From Plectrocnemia conspersa (Eukaryota > Arthropoda > Insecta > Trichoptera > Polycentropodidae): a stretch of DNA of 64,000 bases. The first letter of the stretch is position 1, and each line of letters opens with the position of its first letter. Shown here in pieces: positions 54,601 to 64,000 of this stretch. The notes beneath the pieces were generated by a model. It was not told the origin of the DNA, made no database searches, and saw nothing but the letters and a program-made list of their open reading frames with translations. The translations under genes and the position numbers were made by a program. The stretch lies in NCBI GenBank assembly GCA_009617715.1, contig VTFK01000125.1, positions 372,001 to 436,000 of the forward strand. The letters are read 5' to 3'.

Positions 54601-57600
54601 TATCTATGAAATGCATTTTTCTCAAATTTTTTTAATGTTGCAGCAGTGCTTGAGCAACATTGTGGTTAACCAATAAATTATCTGATCTAAAATGGGATGG
54701 ATGACAAACATAGTATTTAAAATTAGTCGTAGAAATTTGTTGTTGATATTATAGTGTTAAAAAATAATAAATCCAAAATTTGTTGTACATTGTAACTATT
54801 GTATAAGCCTTATACAATTGCCATACTTTATACTATAAGAAATAGCAAACAATGGTAATAAGTTTCAGATAAAGTATTTGATCAGACTCTTTATTTGGTT
54901 ATAGTTTTAACTTTAGTATGACTTTTTATATCTATTTATAGAAATTAAAAAAAAATATTCATAACAAAATTAAGATAAACGATTTGGTTGGACTTTTATT
55001 GGCATTTAGTTGCTTAATAATATACATTACACTATATATAAAAAAAAACTGGTGCATTTATAATAAGTCTATAAATATTTCAGGTACCATGTGAATAAAA
55101 AAATTGATGGGATTTTTTATTTGATTAAAGTAGTGCATTCAAAAGTTGCCTAGAATTATTAATATTAAGTTTATAATATTTTGTATTTATTTGTTAAAAA
55201 TGATTCTAAGAAATATTTACATTAAAAATAAGTCGATGGGTTTTTTATTTGCGTTTTTTTTTATAATAAATTCATCTATATGCTGGTGCATTTAAGAGTA
55301 GCCTGGATTAATTCATAATTAGTTTTCGATCTATATTTTGAATTTTGTTCAAGTCATTAAAAAATCTTAGGTATCATTTGTATAAAAAGCTTGATGCAAT
55401 CTATTATTTGAGTTAAGTTGTTTTATAAATTATAAATATATGATGGCGCATTTTAAAGTAGCCTGTAATTATTGATATAAAGTTCTAGTTAATTTGGATT
55501 TGATCTTAAAAATATGTATAAATCACGGCAGTGTGTTTAAACAAAGACAGGAAATATTTAATATATCATCAAAATAAAAGCTTTTATAGACTTATTTGCG
55601 TTTAGTTGTTTTGTAATATATTTATGTATATTAAGGCGCATTTAAAGGTAGCCTAGATTAATACATAATTAGTTTTCGATCGATATTTTGCATTTGATTT
55701 AAATTATATATTATATAAGAAACGCTGGTGCATTAAAAATAATTTTAGAAATATTTTCGGTATCATTTCAATTAAAAATTAATTGCGATATTTCTTTGAT
55801 TTAAGATGTTAGGTGGCGCGTTTAAAAGTAGCCTGAAATTATTGATATTGAGTTTCAAATGTTTTGTTTTCAATTTTATAATATATAAAAAAGTGTTTAA
55901 ATGAAGTCAAGAAATATTTAAAATATCATTCTAATCAAAAATTTTCTAAGCATTTTAGTTTTTTTATAATATATTTATGTTTATGGTGGCGCATTTTAAA
56001 GTAGCCTGGTATTTTTGATGACATTTTGTATTTTATTTTTTAAATATTTAAAAAAATAACGGGTGTGTTTAAATGAAGTCTATATTTAAAATATTTAACA
56101 TCAAATAATTCATTTGATTATTTTTATTCAATTTCGTTCAATTGTTTTATGATATATTTATGTATACGCTGGCGCATTTAAAAGTAGCCTGAATTTATTA
56201 TTAATAAGCTTTTGATCGATATTTTGCATTTGATGTGAACTATGTACAGAAAATGCATTTAAAATAAATTCATATTTTAGATTATAAATTCATTTCAATA
56301 AAAAAATCGATGTAATCTTTTATTTGATTTTAATTGTTTAATAAAATATTTATATGGTAGTGCATTTAAAAGTAGCCTAGGTTTAATTTTTAATCGATAT
56401 ATTATATTTATTGTAAAAATATGGATAAAAATAATAATTGTGCTTTTATAGCTCAATTGTGTTAGACACGATAATATTTTATTATATATATCTGATAAGG
56501 ATAGTAAGGTTTATTTTTATTAAAAATATAGCTCAAGTGGCTTTAGCCCTGATAGAAGCTGTTTTAATTAAATGATAAATAATAATGAAATTTACCTCTC
56601 TACATACCCCTGTCTTCGAACGATCAACCATACGTAGCCCTTGATCGGATACTTCCAGAATGCACGGCTGCGACCTAGGCTCCATTCCTGGATCTCCCAC
56701 AATCTTCCTTACAGCTTGGCACACGACTCCGGTGCCCTTGTGAGCCAGAGTTTCCACTGATCCCAGATATCTGAAACATTTTTTAAATTGTTGCTAAATT
56801 GCATACAGTCTGTTATTGGATATACATTTTTGACGATCCATACCCCAGTAAGTAGCGTTCTCGTTTCACTTGCACGTTAGCTGGGTCGAAATCGTTATAA
56901 TCGATGTCGACGGCATATGCTGATGGGAATATGCCTTGTTGGCCAGTTCTGAGATTTACTCCTGTAATGGTATTTATAATGAACCGTTGCTTTTGAAAAG
57001 TTAAGTTTTACGCTCAATTCCTGACCTTCACACCATAGATCGTCGGCCTCCTTCTGAATGTACAGAGGATCTCCGATCTCCAAATCCATCTCGTCCCTGT
57101 GCCTGGATATGAATTTATGGAGACCTCTGTGAGTAGCTTCGAGCATCTCTAATTGACTGAAAGATATGCCAGCGTTCGTAGTGCATGGAAAGGGAACTCC
57201 ACTGGCGCTGCAGCTCGAAGATGGAGACAGAGATCCTGTAATATAATTGTAAAAATATCATTAACCAGTTCAACGCCAAGCAAATTTCTATGAATTTGCT
57301 CTGTAGGCCACCATTTTCAACCCTTTAAATTATTATGAAAGAGGAACATTATTTACCTGGAAAATCACTGTTTACTTTCCTTTTTATTAATTTTAACATA
57401 AAAGTGAAAAAAAAGCACAGAAATAACAAGTTTTAAAAACCACTGTCAGGGCTGTCACACACAAATATTATATGTAATTAATATTGTATGTGGTATATAT
57501 TATATGTTTTTGGTTGTTTTTAATATTTGTATGGGACACGATAATTTCCGTTATTTTAATCAAAATCTTTTATCAAAATGGCGGCTACTTCATGTATTTA

Positions 57601-60600
57601 AAAAATTTCAACTTTGTCAAAAAAAATTAAAAAAAAGTAAATATGGCTATAATGGAATAATATAAACAAAAACAAAATTCAAATTCAAAAAATGTTTTTT
57701 TTTTACAAAAAATTGTATTTTTTTTATCATTTAAAAAAAATATTGTAGCAGCCCTAACAACGTCTGTATGCTCGATCGTAAATAATAAAAGAATGGTTCA
57801 AAAATTGCACATTTTAACGATCACATTCCATTTAATAGATGTCTCTGTATTAAATTAACGAAAAAAAAATCAATTTTATTAATAAATGTGTCCGTAATAA
57901 CATTTGCGTGCCTGCACGCGCTGGCGTTTGACGGTCCGACAGCTTTGGCGTGCAGGCACGTCACTGGCGTCTAAAGGGTTAATAGGAAAAACGTGCCATC
58001 TTGTAAAAAATATTTTTTTGTGATATTAGAATAGGCGGTGTTAAATACCGACATCACCATACAATAAGTTATCGAAATGCTTTAACAATTATAATAATCT
58101 GTTGGCGAGATTGTGGATGAGACATTTTTAATAGTTCATCAATGTTTAATAATTATTTATTTTTAGGAAGGATTGCAAATATTTTATAGATTAAATTTAT
58201 TATTGATTTTTCAGGATACACATCTCCATATTTCATATTATAGATAATGCAAAATATAACAATACCTGTATGCATGATCTGCATCGGCGTTGGAGATATA
58301 CTCTTAGGTCCTGTGTCCGCTGGAGAATGAGCGGTGCTGTGTCCGCTGTCCACATCTCCGAGACTATGGAGTCTATCCGAGTCGGGACTCGAGTCTTCGT
58401 CCAGTAGATACCCGCATTTTAGTACCAGCAGAGGCCTTCCTTGACATCCGGGCCTGGTCAAAGGTCCCGCCAGAGCTCCGAGCTCTTCGGCCAGGGATGC
58501 TGGATGACCGCACAGTGGTAGTACCGAAGCTACGGAAACAATCAAATGTACACAACAAAAACCCTCCAACGATTGGTCTAGCTCTGGAACTATCACAATT
58601 ATAAACATACTGCCTCGACGGAGCAAATCCCTCGAGCGAAATCCTTGTGATAGGACAAGCGTAGACTTTCGAGTGTTCTTTTGAGGTTTGATTATATTCG
58701 ATGAAATGTATTCCCCTGCGGTTATTTTATTATCTCATTGAAACAATTACCTTAAGGCCGAGGCAAACATTCTCCGCGTCGGGAGGGGCTTTCTTCTCTT
58801 TTGCTCATCCATCTGACTTTTTTAGACAAACTTCATAAAATAACAGGAAATTAATAATAAATTGCGCGAAATTCTTATTCTTAGATAAGAGATGAAAACA
58901 TTTTAAGAGCGATTTTATTCCGATAAAATGATGCCAATCTATTAACCTAAGTGTACAAAAAAAAAAACATTGACTATGTTCATTGATCTTTAAGAGACGC
59001 TTTGCAATTACAATAAAATAACAAATTTGACATAAATATCAATAGCCCGAAATTAAAGCAACAGCGATTCATAGTACATAAAATTTAATGCAAATAAAAG
59101 ATGGTCCAGATAGAATACACAAATACAACTTAACTCAAATAAAATACTTAAGATTCATTAAAATATTTCTTCTTCGATGAGGACTAAAATTTAAAACATA
59201 TAGCATTTATTATATTAAGCTTTTATGACAAGTAAAGAGGGGTAAGATGTCGATGATAATGAGGTATAAGGACAGTAATTTTTCATAGGTTCCTAGGCAT
59301 TCAATATATGTATTTTATTAAATAGCATAGTTCAATTGATTAACATAGTTAATCACATTATAAATAAAATATTATATTGTCTTGTAAATATTGCAATAAT
59401 TTATTTAACATATATATATATATATATGTAGGTATATAAATATATATATAATCGCATCGCGAAATTGATAACCTTATAGTCCTGATTTTATTCCCGCATT
59501 AGCAATTATTTAAGTTCATAGCAATTATTCATATACATATATTCCCGCATTAGCAATATATACATAGCCGGAGTTTCAGTCTATATATTTCGCCATACTA
59601 ATTTTGGCATCATCAGCAGATTTGAATTTTTTACATCGCACAGGTAGTTTTATAATTCGCACTTATGACATAAAAACCAAGTGAAAGTGCGAATTATAAA
59701 ACTGTATCAGTGCGATGAAAAATGTGTATATAAAAAATGAAAATCTCCTGATGATGCCAAAAATATTTTGGCGAAATATAGAGACTGAAACTCCAAGGAA
59801 AAACGCGATCTAAATCACGTATTTATAATAATTTTTAAAATATATTTCTCGCGTATAATAAACAATTTATAAAATTTATTTATAAATATATAACTGTCTA
59901 GGCTTTTATATATATTCTCGCATTAGCAATATATACATAGCGGCATTAATTAATTGTGCGCCTTTATAAAACGTGCCTCGCGCTATGGTGCGTTCGATAA
60001 ACCTAATCTTCAGCACAAGGGAATACATTTCACCGATTTTTCCTTTCTTAATTATTTATAATTATACTTTGAAGACTGTGTACTCCCACTACTTCGAGCT
60101 TACATTTCTTGTTTTTCGGTATTTCCGGCAACTTCCGGCGTCGCCGCTCTCCGTTTCCGTTCCAGGACACTCCGGGAGTGCCCCTTCCGTTGATCCTGCC
60201 GATCCTGAGCCCATCGTCGTCCTCGTCATCCTCTCCACTGCTCGCCCTTGTGTGCTGGTCTAGGATCCCGGGCACTGTACCAGGACCCCTAACTTCCTCT
60301 GCACAAGAGCTGCCACTCTGAGATGACGTTGGGGACACTTCTTCGATATCTACATTTGGCACCAAGCTATAACACAATTTAATGATTTTATATTTATTGT
60401 AAAGTAATAACTGAAGTATACTGAAAAAAGATTTTCAACATCATATACTCTTTTTTGAAGCCTAACACGTGCATATTCTGATAAGTAATATATACTATAT
60501 TAATTAACATATTTTTAAATAAGCTCTAGAAAGTTGGCAGTAGCAAAAAATATTCATTACATGTATGAATTTGGTCTCAAGCAAATATGGCTTATAATAA

Positions 60601-63232
60601 AGTTACTTATTGCTCCCTCGCGATTTGTTCGTGTTTTCGTAGCTGTCTGAGGTGCCTTCATGCGTAATCGATTACATACTTGAAAGCATTAGAGAGAGAG
60701 AGAGATGATGATCGGTGTCTCTTACAGATATTGTAAAAGAAAACCAACGTCACCGTCAGGAATGTTAAGAGAATTTTTGCTTCCATAATGTCGTGGTGGG
60801 TGGGTTTCTCGCTTAACAAATCAGAATTTATGTAATTTTATTTAATTCGTGCCCCTTTTCTATTTTTTTTTAAATTAAACAACCTTTTAAATAACATACC
60901 AAAGTTACCCCCTTCCTATACCTAGTAAGGATAATAAGAAAATGTCCGCAATATCACATGATGCAAATTTGCGGTAAGGAATAAGCAAGTGCGAGTTTCA
61001 TTCAAGTCCTTAACCTTCTGGTTGACGACAAGCATTCCTCCAGGACTTCCAAGAAGCTCGGAGATCTTGAAAAATACTGCTTTAAATAGAGTCATTATAA
61101 TGCAAACCGTTTAAAAATAAGTTTTATTTTTAAACATTTTTGAAGAAATGAGAAATCATCATTATGCAGTTTTTCGAGATTTTTTTAAGGAATAATTTTC
61201 GAGAAGAAGCGCTATATATGTATATATAATTGTAATTAAATCTGGCATGTATTTATTAGGTAAGGAGTTTTGTTGTTAAATTATTTATTAGTCAGTTATT
61301 TTACCAGAAAATTGGTATAATAAAAAAAAAAATGATATACATATATATATAGAATGCCTCGGTAAAAATTTAGTGTGATATATATTTATTTAAAAAAAAT
61401 ACAATTACTATTAATAATTATTATTCATATTAATAATAGTATGATCATTTAAGTATACCGAGCAGCTACGTTTAAAAAATGGCTTTTAACACATTACGAT
61501 CCGTTCACGCGTTACCGCGTGATAGCGAAAAAACTCGTTTATTCCGTTCACGAGTTTCCAAAAGTTTATATTATTTAAAAAATATTATAATTACATACGT
61601 GGTTTAGATCGCGTTTTTTCCTTGGATTTTCAGCATTTTATATTATTTCTCTTTATTTCGCCAAAATATTTTTGGCATCATCAGATTTTAATTTTTTTAC
61701 ATACACTTTTTTTCGCACAGATAGTTTTTAAATATAACTTTCACTTGGTTTTTATGTCAAGTGTTTTTGACATAAAAACCAAGTGAAAGTGCGAATTAAA
61801 AAATTCTATCTTTGCGAAAAAAAAGAAGTGTATATAAAAAAATTAAAATCTCCTGATGATGCCAAAAATATTTTGGCAAAATATAGAGACTAAAAATCCA
61901 TGGAAAAACGCAATATAAACAAATAAATCTCGTGTAAAAATGTATATATTTTATTTTAAATTTTATATTTGGTTATGAAAATTACCAAGTTTATGAAAAT
62001 TACCAATGGTTTAAATAAAATTCTGATCAAAATCAAACAAAATTACTATATTTCTAATATACATATCACTCATTTAGACTTTTCTTAATAACAATATTTT
62101 ACAATTGCAATTACCATCTACTTGAAAATGTGAGATTAAATATTTATGATGACTGTACAAATAATATAATTTTGCATTTCACGTATAGTGATTTTTATGT
62201 GCTTAGTTAAAACTATTTTTTTTTTTTGCTTTTTTGATGTTGAAAATTAAAAAAAAAATTGCGAATTTCCTCATCGATTGGCATATACATATTGTTTTTT
62301 ATATGTTTTTGATAATGCGAGAAAAAAGTTCTTATGATATTTTTACAAATATTTTTAATTTGGCAACCAAGTTTTTTAGAATATATCTTAATTTAACTAT
62401 TTATCAAAAAACATAACATTTAATATAAAAATCAAACTATTTAATAATTACTGACTTCAGCTTAATGACTCTTTAATACAAATTTTGACTATATGAGACA
62501 ATTTTTTTTGTAATATTTAGAGCAAAATCAATTTTTTTTATCAATGTGAAACAATTATAATTGATGATTTAATTGAGTTCAAAATTTTATATTATTAAAT
62601 AACATTTTTAAGTTTTTATTTCTAGTATAACAAAAATTGTTTTTTCAGTGCATTACAACTGTAATTTTATTATACTTCATTATATAAAAAAATACAAAAG
62701 TTTCTTAGTTATTAATTATAAAAACTTTGATTAGGTATTTAACGTATTTTTTGCAGCATATATATATCGAAATAAATTAATATATTAAGTAAAAATAAAT
62801 AAATAAAACATGGTAGAATAATAATTTATTCTATATTTAAACATATATATATGATATGCCTAAGATAGAATCTGATTTAGTCATCATACAGATTAAGCGT
62901 AAAAAATATAATAATGTTCTAATATATTTTTAATATAGTTTCAAGCGTATTTTTACAATATATTTGATTAGATTTTCATTGACAGTCGCGGCAAAGAAGT
63001 ATTGCGATGTTAACGTCAGATTTCCCTTTCGTTTTCACAGATCAATATGCACATTCGCCATACATAATACATGTTCAAGGCATAGGAGAGATGCGGGAGG
63101 GGCTGGGGTTGAAATATTATATCGTCAGATTCGATTCGGATCTACTTACGAGTAAAACGGCGACGGCGCTTTGATTTGCTGCGAGTTTTTCGTAAAAATG
63201 TGGCGGAACTCTTCGAACTCGCTGTCCGCCAT
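51535..63232 (-). CDS. Aplip1: Aplip1 / JIP1 scaffold (JNK-interacting, kinesin adaptor), eight exons
   Basis: Exons (minus): 63232-63150, 60366-60104, 58529-58266, 57235-57026, 56961-56844, 56770-56596, 54360-54179 and 51607-51535. They join in phase to 455 residues, close to other insect JIP1 orthologues. N-terminus [17 protein letters not shown]; an acidic/basic linker with [15 protein letters not shown] (about 102-116), possibly JNK docking; SH3 domain about 238-295 ([34 protein letters not shown]); PTB/PID domain about 306-445 ([53 protein letters not shown]). C-terminal tail [10 protein letters not shown] is the kinesin-light-chain binding motif of JIP1 family proteins. Known role in the family: linking JNK-pathway kinases and APP-like cargo to kinesin-1 for axonal transport. 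The reading is open with no frameshift, so the gene looks intact. Confidence 0.96.
51608..54178 (-). other. Aplip1: Aplip1 intron 7 (2.6 kb)
   Basis: Donor GTAACACT at 54178, acceptor TTCGCAG at 51608. AT-rich. It contains a small RT scrap (52065-52165) and a more complex patch at 52360-52480 that I could not identify. Confidence 0.85.
52065..52165 (+). pseudogene. Reverse-transcriptase scrap (YADD box)
   Basis: Reads [16 protein letters not shown] then a stop. The [10 protein letters not shown] box is typical of non-LTR RTs of the RTE/jockey kind. Only about 30 residues are recognisable. Confidence 0.6.
54179..54360 (-). CDS. Aplip1: Aplip1 exon 7 (PTB core)
   Basis: Residues 372-431 from [20 protein letters not shown] through [20 protein letters not shown] and [10 protein letters not shown] to RPVAEAV. 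Acceptor TTAATTTTCAG, donor GTAAC. Confidence 0.96.
54361..56595 (-). other. Aplip1: Aplip1 intron 6 (2.2 kb) with tandem array
   Basis: Donor GTAAATTT at 56595, acceptor ending at 54361. About two thirds of the intron is a degenerate tandem repeat (separate entry). Confidence 0.85.
54960..56400. repeat. Degenerate ~175-bp tandem repeat, about eight units
   Basis: The landmark GCATTTAAAAGTAGCCTG, with variants, recurs near 55127, 55283, 55446, 55635, 55812, 55986, 56169 and 56355, a spacing of 156 to 189 bases. Each unit also has a second half with GTGCATTTAAA.TAAGTCT, then a GAAATATTT..GGTATCATTT-like block and a TTTATTTGATTT..TTGTTTTATAATATATT block. Units are quite diverged. It is satellite-like but confined to this intron within the window. 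Confidence 0.85.
56596..56770 (-). CDS. Aplip1: Aplip1 exon 6 (PTB start)
   Basis: Residues 314-371: [20 protein letters not shown], then [20 protein letters not shown] to KTGVCRE. Acceptor ATGTTTCAG, donor GTAAAT. Confidence 0.95.
56844..56961 (-). CDS. Aplip1: Aplip1 exon 5 (SH3 end)
   Basis: Residues 275-312: [20 protein letters not shown], then [18 protein letters not shown]. Flanked by short introns (73 and 64 bases). Confidence 0.95.
57026..57235 (-). CDS. Aplip1: Aplip1 exon 4 (SH3 start)
   Basis: Residues 205-273: a Ser/Cys-rich linker, then [20 protein letters not shown] and [19 protein letters not shown]. Acceptor TATATTACAG, donor GTCAGG (usable but weak). Confidence 0.95.
57236..58265 (-). 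other. Aplip1: Aplip1 intron 3 with piggyBac-like MITE
   Basis: Donor GTATTG at 58265, acceptor ending at 57236. Most of the 1-kb intron is the MITE at 57265-57978. Confidence 0.85.
57265..57978. mobile_element. piggyBac-like MITE, TTAA-flanked
   Basis: TTAA at 57261-57264 and 57979-57982 flank ends CCAGTTCAACGCCAAG and (other strand) CCCTTTAGACGCCAGT, which share CC..TT..ACGCCA. The right subterminal zone holds two GCGTGCAGGCACG/CGTGCCTGCACGC words in opposite orientation (about 57908-57960). No coding capacity. Confidence 0.7.
58266..58529 (-). CDS. Aplip1: Aplip1 exon 3 (linker)
   Basis: Residues 117-203: [39 protein letters not shown] and [20 protein letters not shown]. Ser/Pro/Asp-rich and without a folded domain, as usual for this part of JIP1. 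Acceptor GTTTCCGTAG is pyrimidine-poor but the phase fits. Confidence 0.9.
59410..59450. repeat. (TA)n microsatellite
   Basis: Two TA runs separated by GTAGGTATATAAA. Confidence 0.8.
59572..59810. mobile_element. Fold-back MITE, copy 1
   Basis: A near-complete inverted repeat: GAGTTTCAGTCTATATATTT, TTTGGCATCATCAGC and GTAGTTTTATAATTCGCACT on the left are mirrored on the right (AGAGACTGAAACTC, GATGATGCCAAAA, GTGCGAATTATAAAAC), meeting near 59665-59690. Related to 61605-61910. Confidence 0.75.
60104..60366 (-). CDS. Aplip1: Aplip1 exon 2 (acidic and basic linker)
   Basis: Residues 29-115: [20 protein letters not shown], then [40 protein letters not shown] and NKK. The [15 protein letters not shown] block is characteristic of insect Aplip1. 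The plus-strand open frames overlapping it are shadows. Confidence 0.95.
60691..60706. repeat. (GA)n microsatellite
   Basis: About eight GA dinucleotides. Confidence 0.8.
61605..61910. mobile_element. Fold-back MITE, copy 2
   Basis: Outer ends ATCGCGTTTTTTCCTTGGAT and the mirrored CCATGGAAAAACGCAATAT; inner blocks TTTCGCCAAAATATTTTTGG, CTTTCACTTGGTTTTTATGT and their complements meet at 61755-61770. It shares sequence and layout with 59572-59810. Confidence 0.8.
63150..63232 (-). CDS. Aplip1: Aplip1 exon 1 (start)
   Basis: ATG at 63232 in good context (CAGACATGGCGG). Residues 1-27: [20 protein letters not shown] then KAPSPFY. The last two bases and the first of exon 2 encode Ser28. Strong donor GTAAGT. 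Confidence 0.95.
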
Positions 63233-63249
63233 GTCTGTTATTCTGTGCA

Positions 63250-63310
63250 GCTTTTCCGGAAGTGCGCAAGCGCCAAGATGGCCGCCGCCGAGCTTATTGA
63301 TTTCCGGTGT
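63250..63310 (-). promoter_or_regulatory. Aplip1: Aplip1 core promoter region with ETS- and YY1/Pho-like sites
   Basis: Just upstream of the start, in an unusually GC/CpG-rich patch, lie CCGGAAGT (63256-63263, ETS core) and CAAGATGGCCGCC (63274-63286; on the minus strand it contains GCCATCTT, a YY1/Pho-like core). No TATA box at a fitting distance. Transcription start not determined. Confidence 0.5.
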
Positions 63311-63329
63311 ACGCTTGCGCCAATCTGAG

Positions 63330-63683
63330 GGCTTAGGTGTCGCATATTCACGGCCAAGACCATCGGTTTGCGAGCTGGACTTTTATAAATTCCTTGAGTG
63401 ACGTCATCCAATACCAGATAATATTTGATTTATAGAACGATACGAATTAAAGATTATTATGTAATTATAACTCCAATCGTTCATTACAGATTAGGTTTTC
63501 ATAGATTTTCCTTATCTCACGGGTGAGGAATAATTTAAATAGAATCGAGCTAAGTCGTTCATAGTGAAATAGATTGCTTGTAAACTGGCATCATATAATA
63601 TATATAATAAAATATATGTCACAGATTTACAGACAGTCTGGTGTCTGACTACTTACTTGGAAGTCGTTGTTTGTGTTTATCTA
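63330..63683. other. Upstream of Aplip1, no gene seen
   Basis: No open frame with support. A CpG-containing tail of the promoter region grades into AT-rich sequence. Confidence 0.4.
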
Positions 63684-63832
63684 GTTGTAACACATTGGGC
63701 TAACGCCTGTCAATCAAATTATATTATCGATTGTTGAGCAAAAATAATTAAAAATTTCATGTTCCAATCAATATTTATATTTTTTTATTATTATGTTGTA
63801 ACTTGACAGGCGTAAACCCAATATGTTAAAAC
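63684..63832. mobile_element. Short MITE-like inverted repeat
   Basis: Arms GTTGTAACACATTGGGCTAA (63684 on, 30 bp in all) and the mirrored TTGACAGGCGTAAACCCAAT (63803-63832) match at 26 of 30 positions. The right arm also matches 3421-3470. Confidence 0.7.
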
Positions 63833-63834
63833 GG

Positions 63835-64000
63835 GGTAAATCTAAATCTGTATTCCATTTAAGAAACCCACTACATTTTTATTTTTGTGGTTTGTCCTAA
63901 GATTAATTAATTATTAATTAGTATGTAAATATAATTTAGAATCAATAGATGTCACTTTGCAAATGGAGCTGGTTTTTGATAATATCACATTTTAATAAAT
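63835..64000. other. Window end, nothing recognised
   Basis: AT-rich sequence to the edge of the window. Confidence 0.4.

Larger units (their letters stand above)
58530..60103 (-). other. Aplip1: Aplip1 intron 2 (1.6 kb)
   Basis: Donor GTAAGC at 60103. Contains a fold-back MITE (59572-59810), a TA microsatellite (59410-59450) and a GCATTAGCAATATATACATA word twice (about 59557 and 59920). Confidence 0.85.
60367..63149 (-). other. Aplip1: Aplip1 intron 1 (2.8 kb)
   Basis: Donor GTAAGTAGA at 63149, acceptor TGTGTTATAG ending at 60367. Holds a short (GA)n run (60691-60706), a fold-back MITE (61605-61910), and a TTAACACATTACGATCCG segment with ACGCG..CGCGT words (61488-61555) that looks like a piggyBac-type end without a partner. 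Otherwise AT-rich. Confidence 0.85.

Noticed and set aside
59973..60321. Plus-strand frames of 96 and 70 residues
   Set aside because: They are shadows of Aplip1 exon 2 on the opposite strand.
61485..61560. TTAACACATTACGATCCG segment with ACGCG repeats, piggyBac-like
   Set aside because: Only one end is visible. A complete TTAA-flanked unit could not be traced.
1..64000. CRISPR array, operon-like gene cluster, rRNA, tRNA or a bacterial-type defence system
   Set aside because: Gene structure is eukaryotic throughout. Repeats have transposon or satellite form, no spacer-repeat pattern exists, and I saw no cloverleaf with A and B boxes that I could support.

Overview
The window is AT-rich animal DNA, most likely from an insect. 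Genes have GT-AG introns, one gene is clearly the insect JIP1 orthologue Aplip1, and the transposon mix (Tc1/mariner, Tigger/pogo, hAT, PIF/Harbinger, piggyBac, jockey-like non-LTR elements) is typical of insects. I cannot tell the order or species. No operon, CRISPR array, rRNA or convincing tRNA is visible. Most of the window is transposon debris around two multi-exon genes.

1-26 kb: no host gene that I can defend. It holds decayed transposases (jockey-type RT near 0.5-1.3 kb, mariner-type at 2.6 and 4.9 kb, Tc1-type at 6.9 kb, ZMYM1-like hAT pieces at 12.5 and 21.6 kb) and several non-autonomous elements with readable boundaries. Those with intact target-site duplications are a hAT MITE at 5702-5998, a Harbinger-like element at 15181-15739, a 1.6-kb hAT element at 15872-17465, a tail-to-tail Harbinger palindrome at 18832-20462, and a piggyBac nested in the dyad centre of a palindromic piggyBac-like element (23647-26034). 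A run of perfect hairpins lies at 20.5-24.2 kb. A MADF-domain fragment at 23.36-23.64 kb is cut by the piggyBac insertion.

27-37.2 kb (+ strand): a five-exon gene for a divergent CDK-like (CMGC-type) protein kinase. All junctions are in phase and give about 319 residues. Its catalytic loop reads HGDIHGGN instead of HRDLKPxN and the APE motif is not visible. Its 7-kb first intron and 2-kb fourth intron each carry a 1.7-kb Tigger element in the same orientation, and the first also carries hAT and RT remnants.

37.8-51.5 kb: more repeats. There is a pair of ~1-kb TIR elements in inverted orientation (37866-38896 and 40309-41297), hAT MITEs with 8-bp duplications (39435-39694, 47032-47303), RT fragments, and several copies of an apparently undescribed ~120-bp repeat family.

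51.5-63.3 kb (- strand): the Aplip1/JIP1 gene, eight coding exons, 455 residues, with SH3 and PTB domains and the C-terminal kinesin-light-chain binding tail. Its promoter (near 63.25-63.30 kb) is CpG-rich with ETS- and YY1/Pho-like sites. Its introns carry a degenerate ~175-bp tandem array (55.0-56.4 kb), a piggyBac-like MITE (57265-57978) and two fold-back MITEs. The two host genes show no functional link; they are neighbours separated by repeats.
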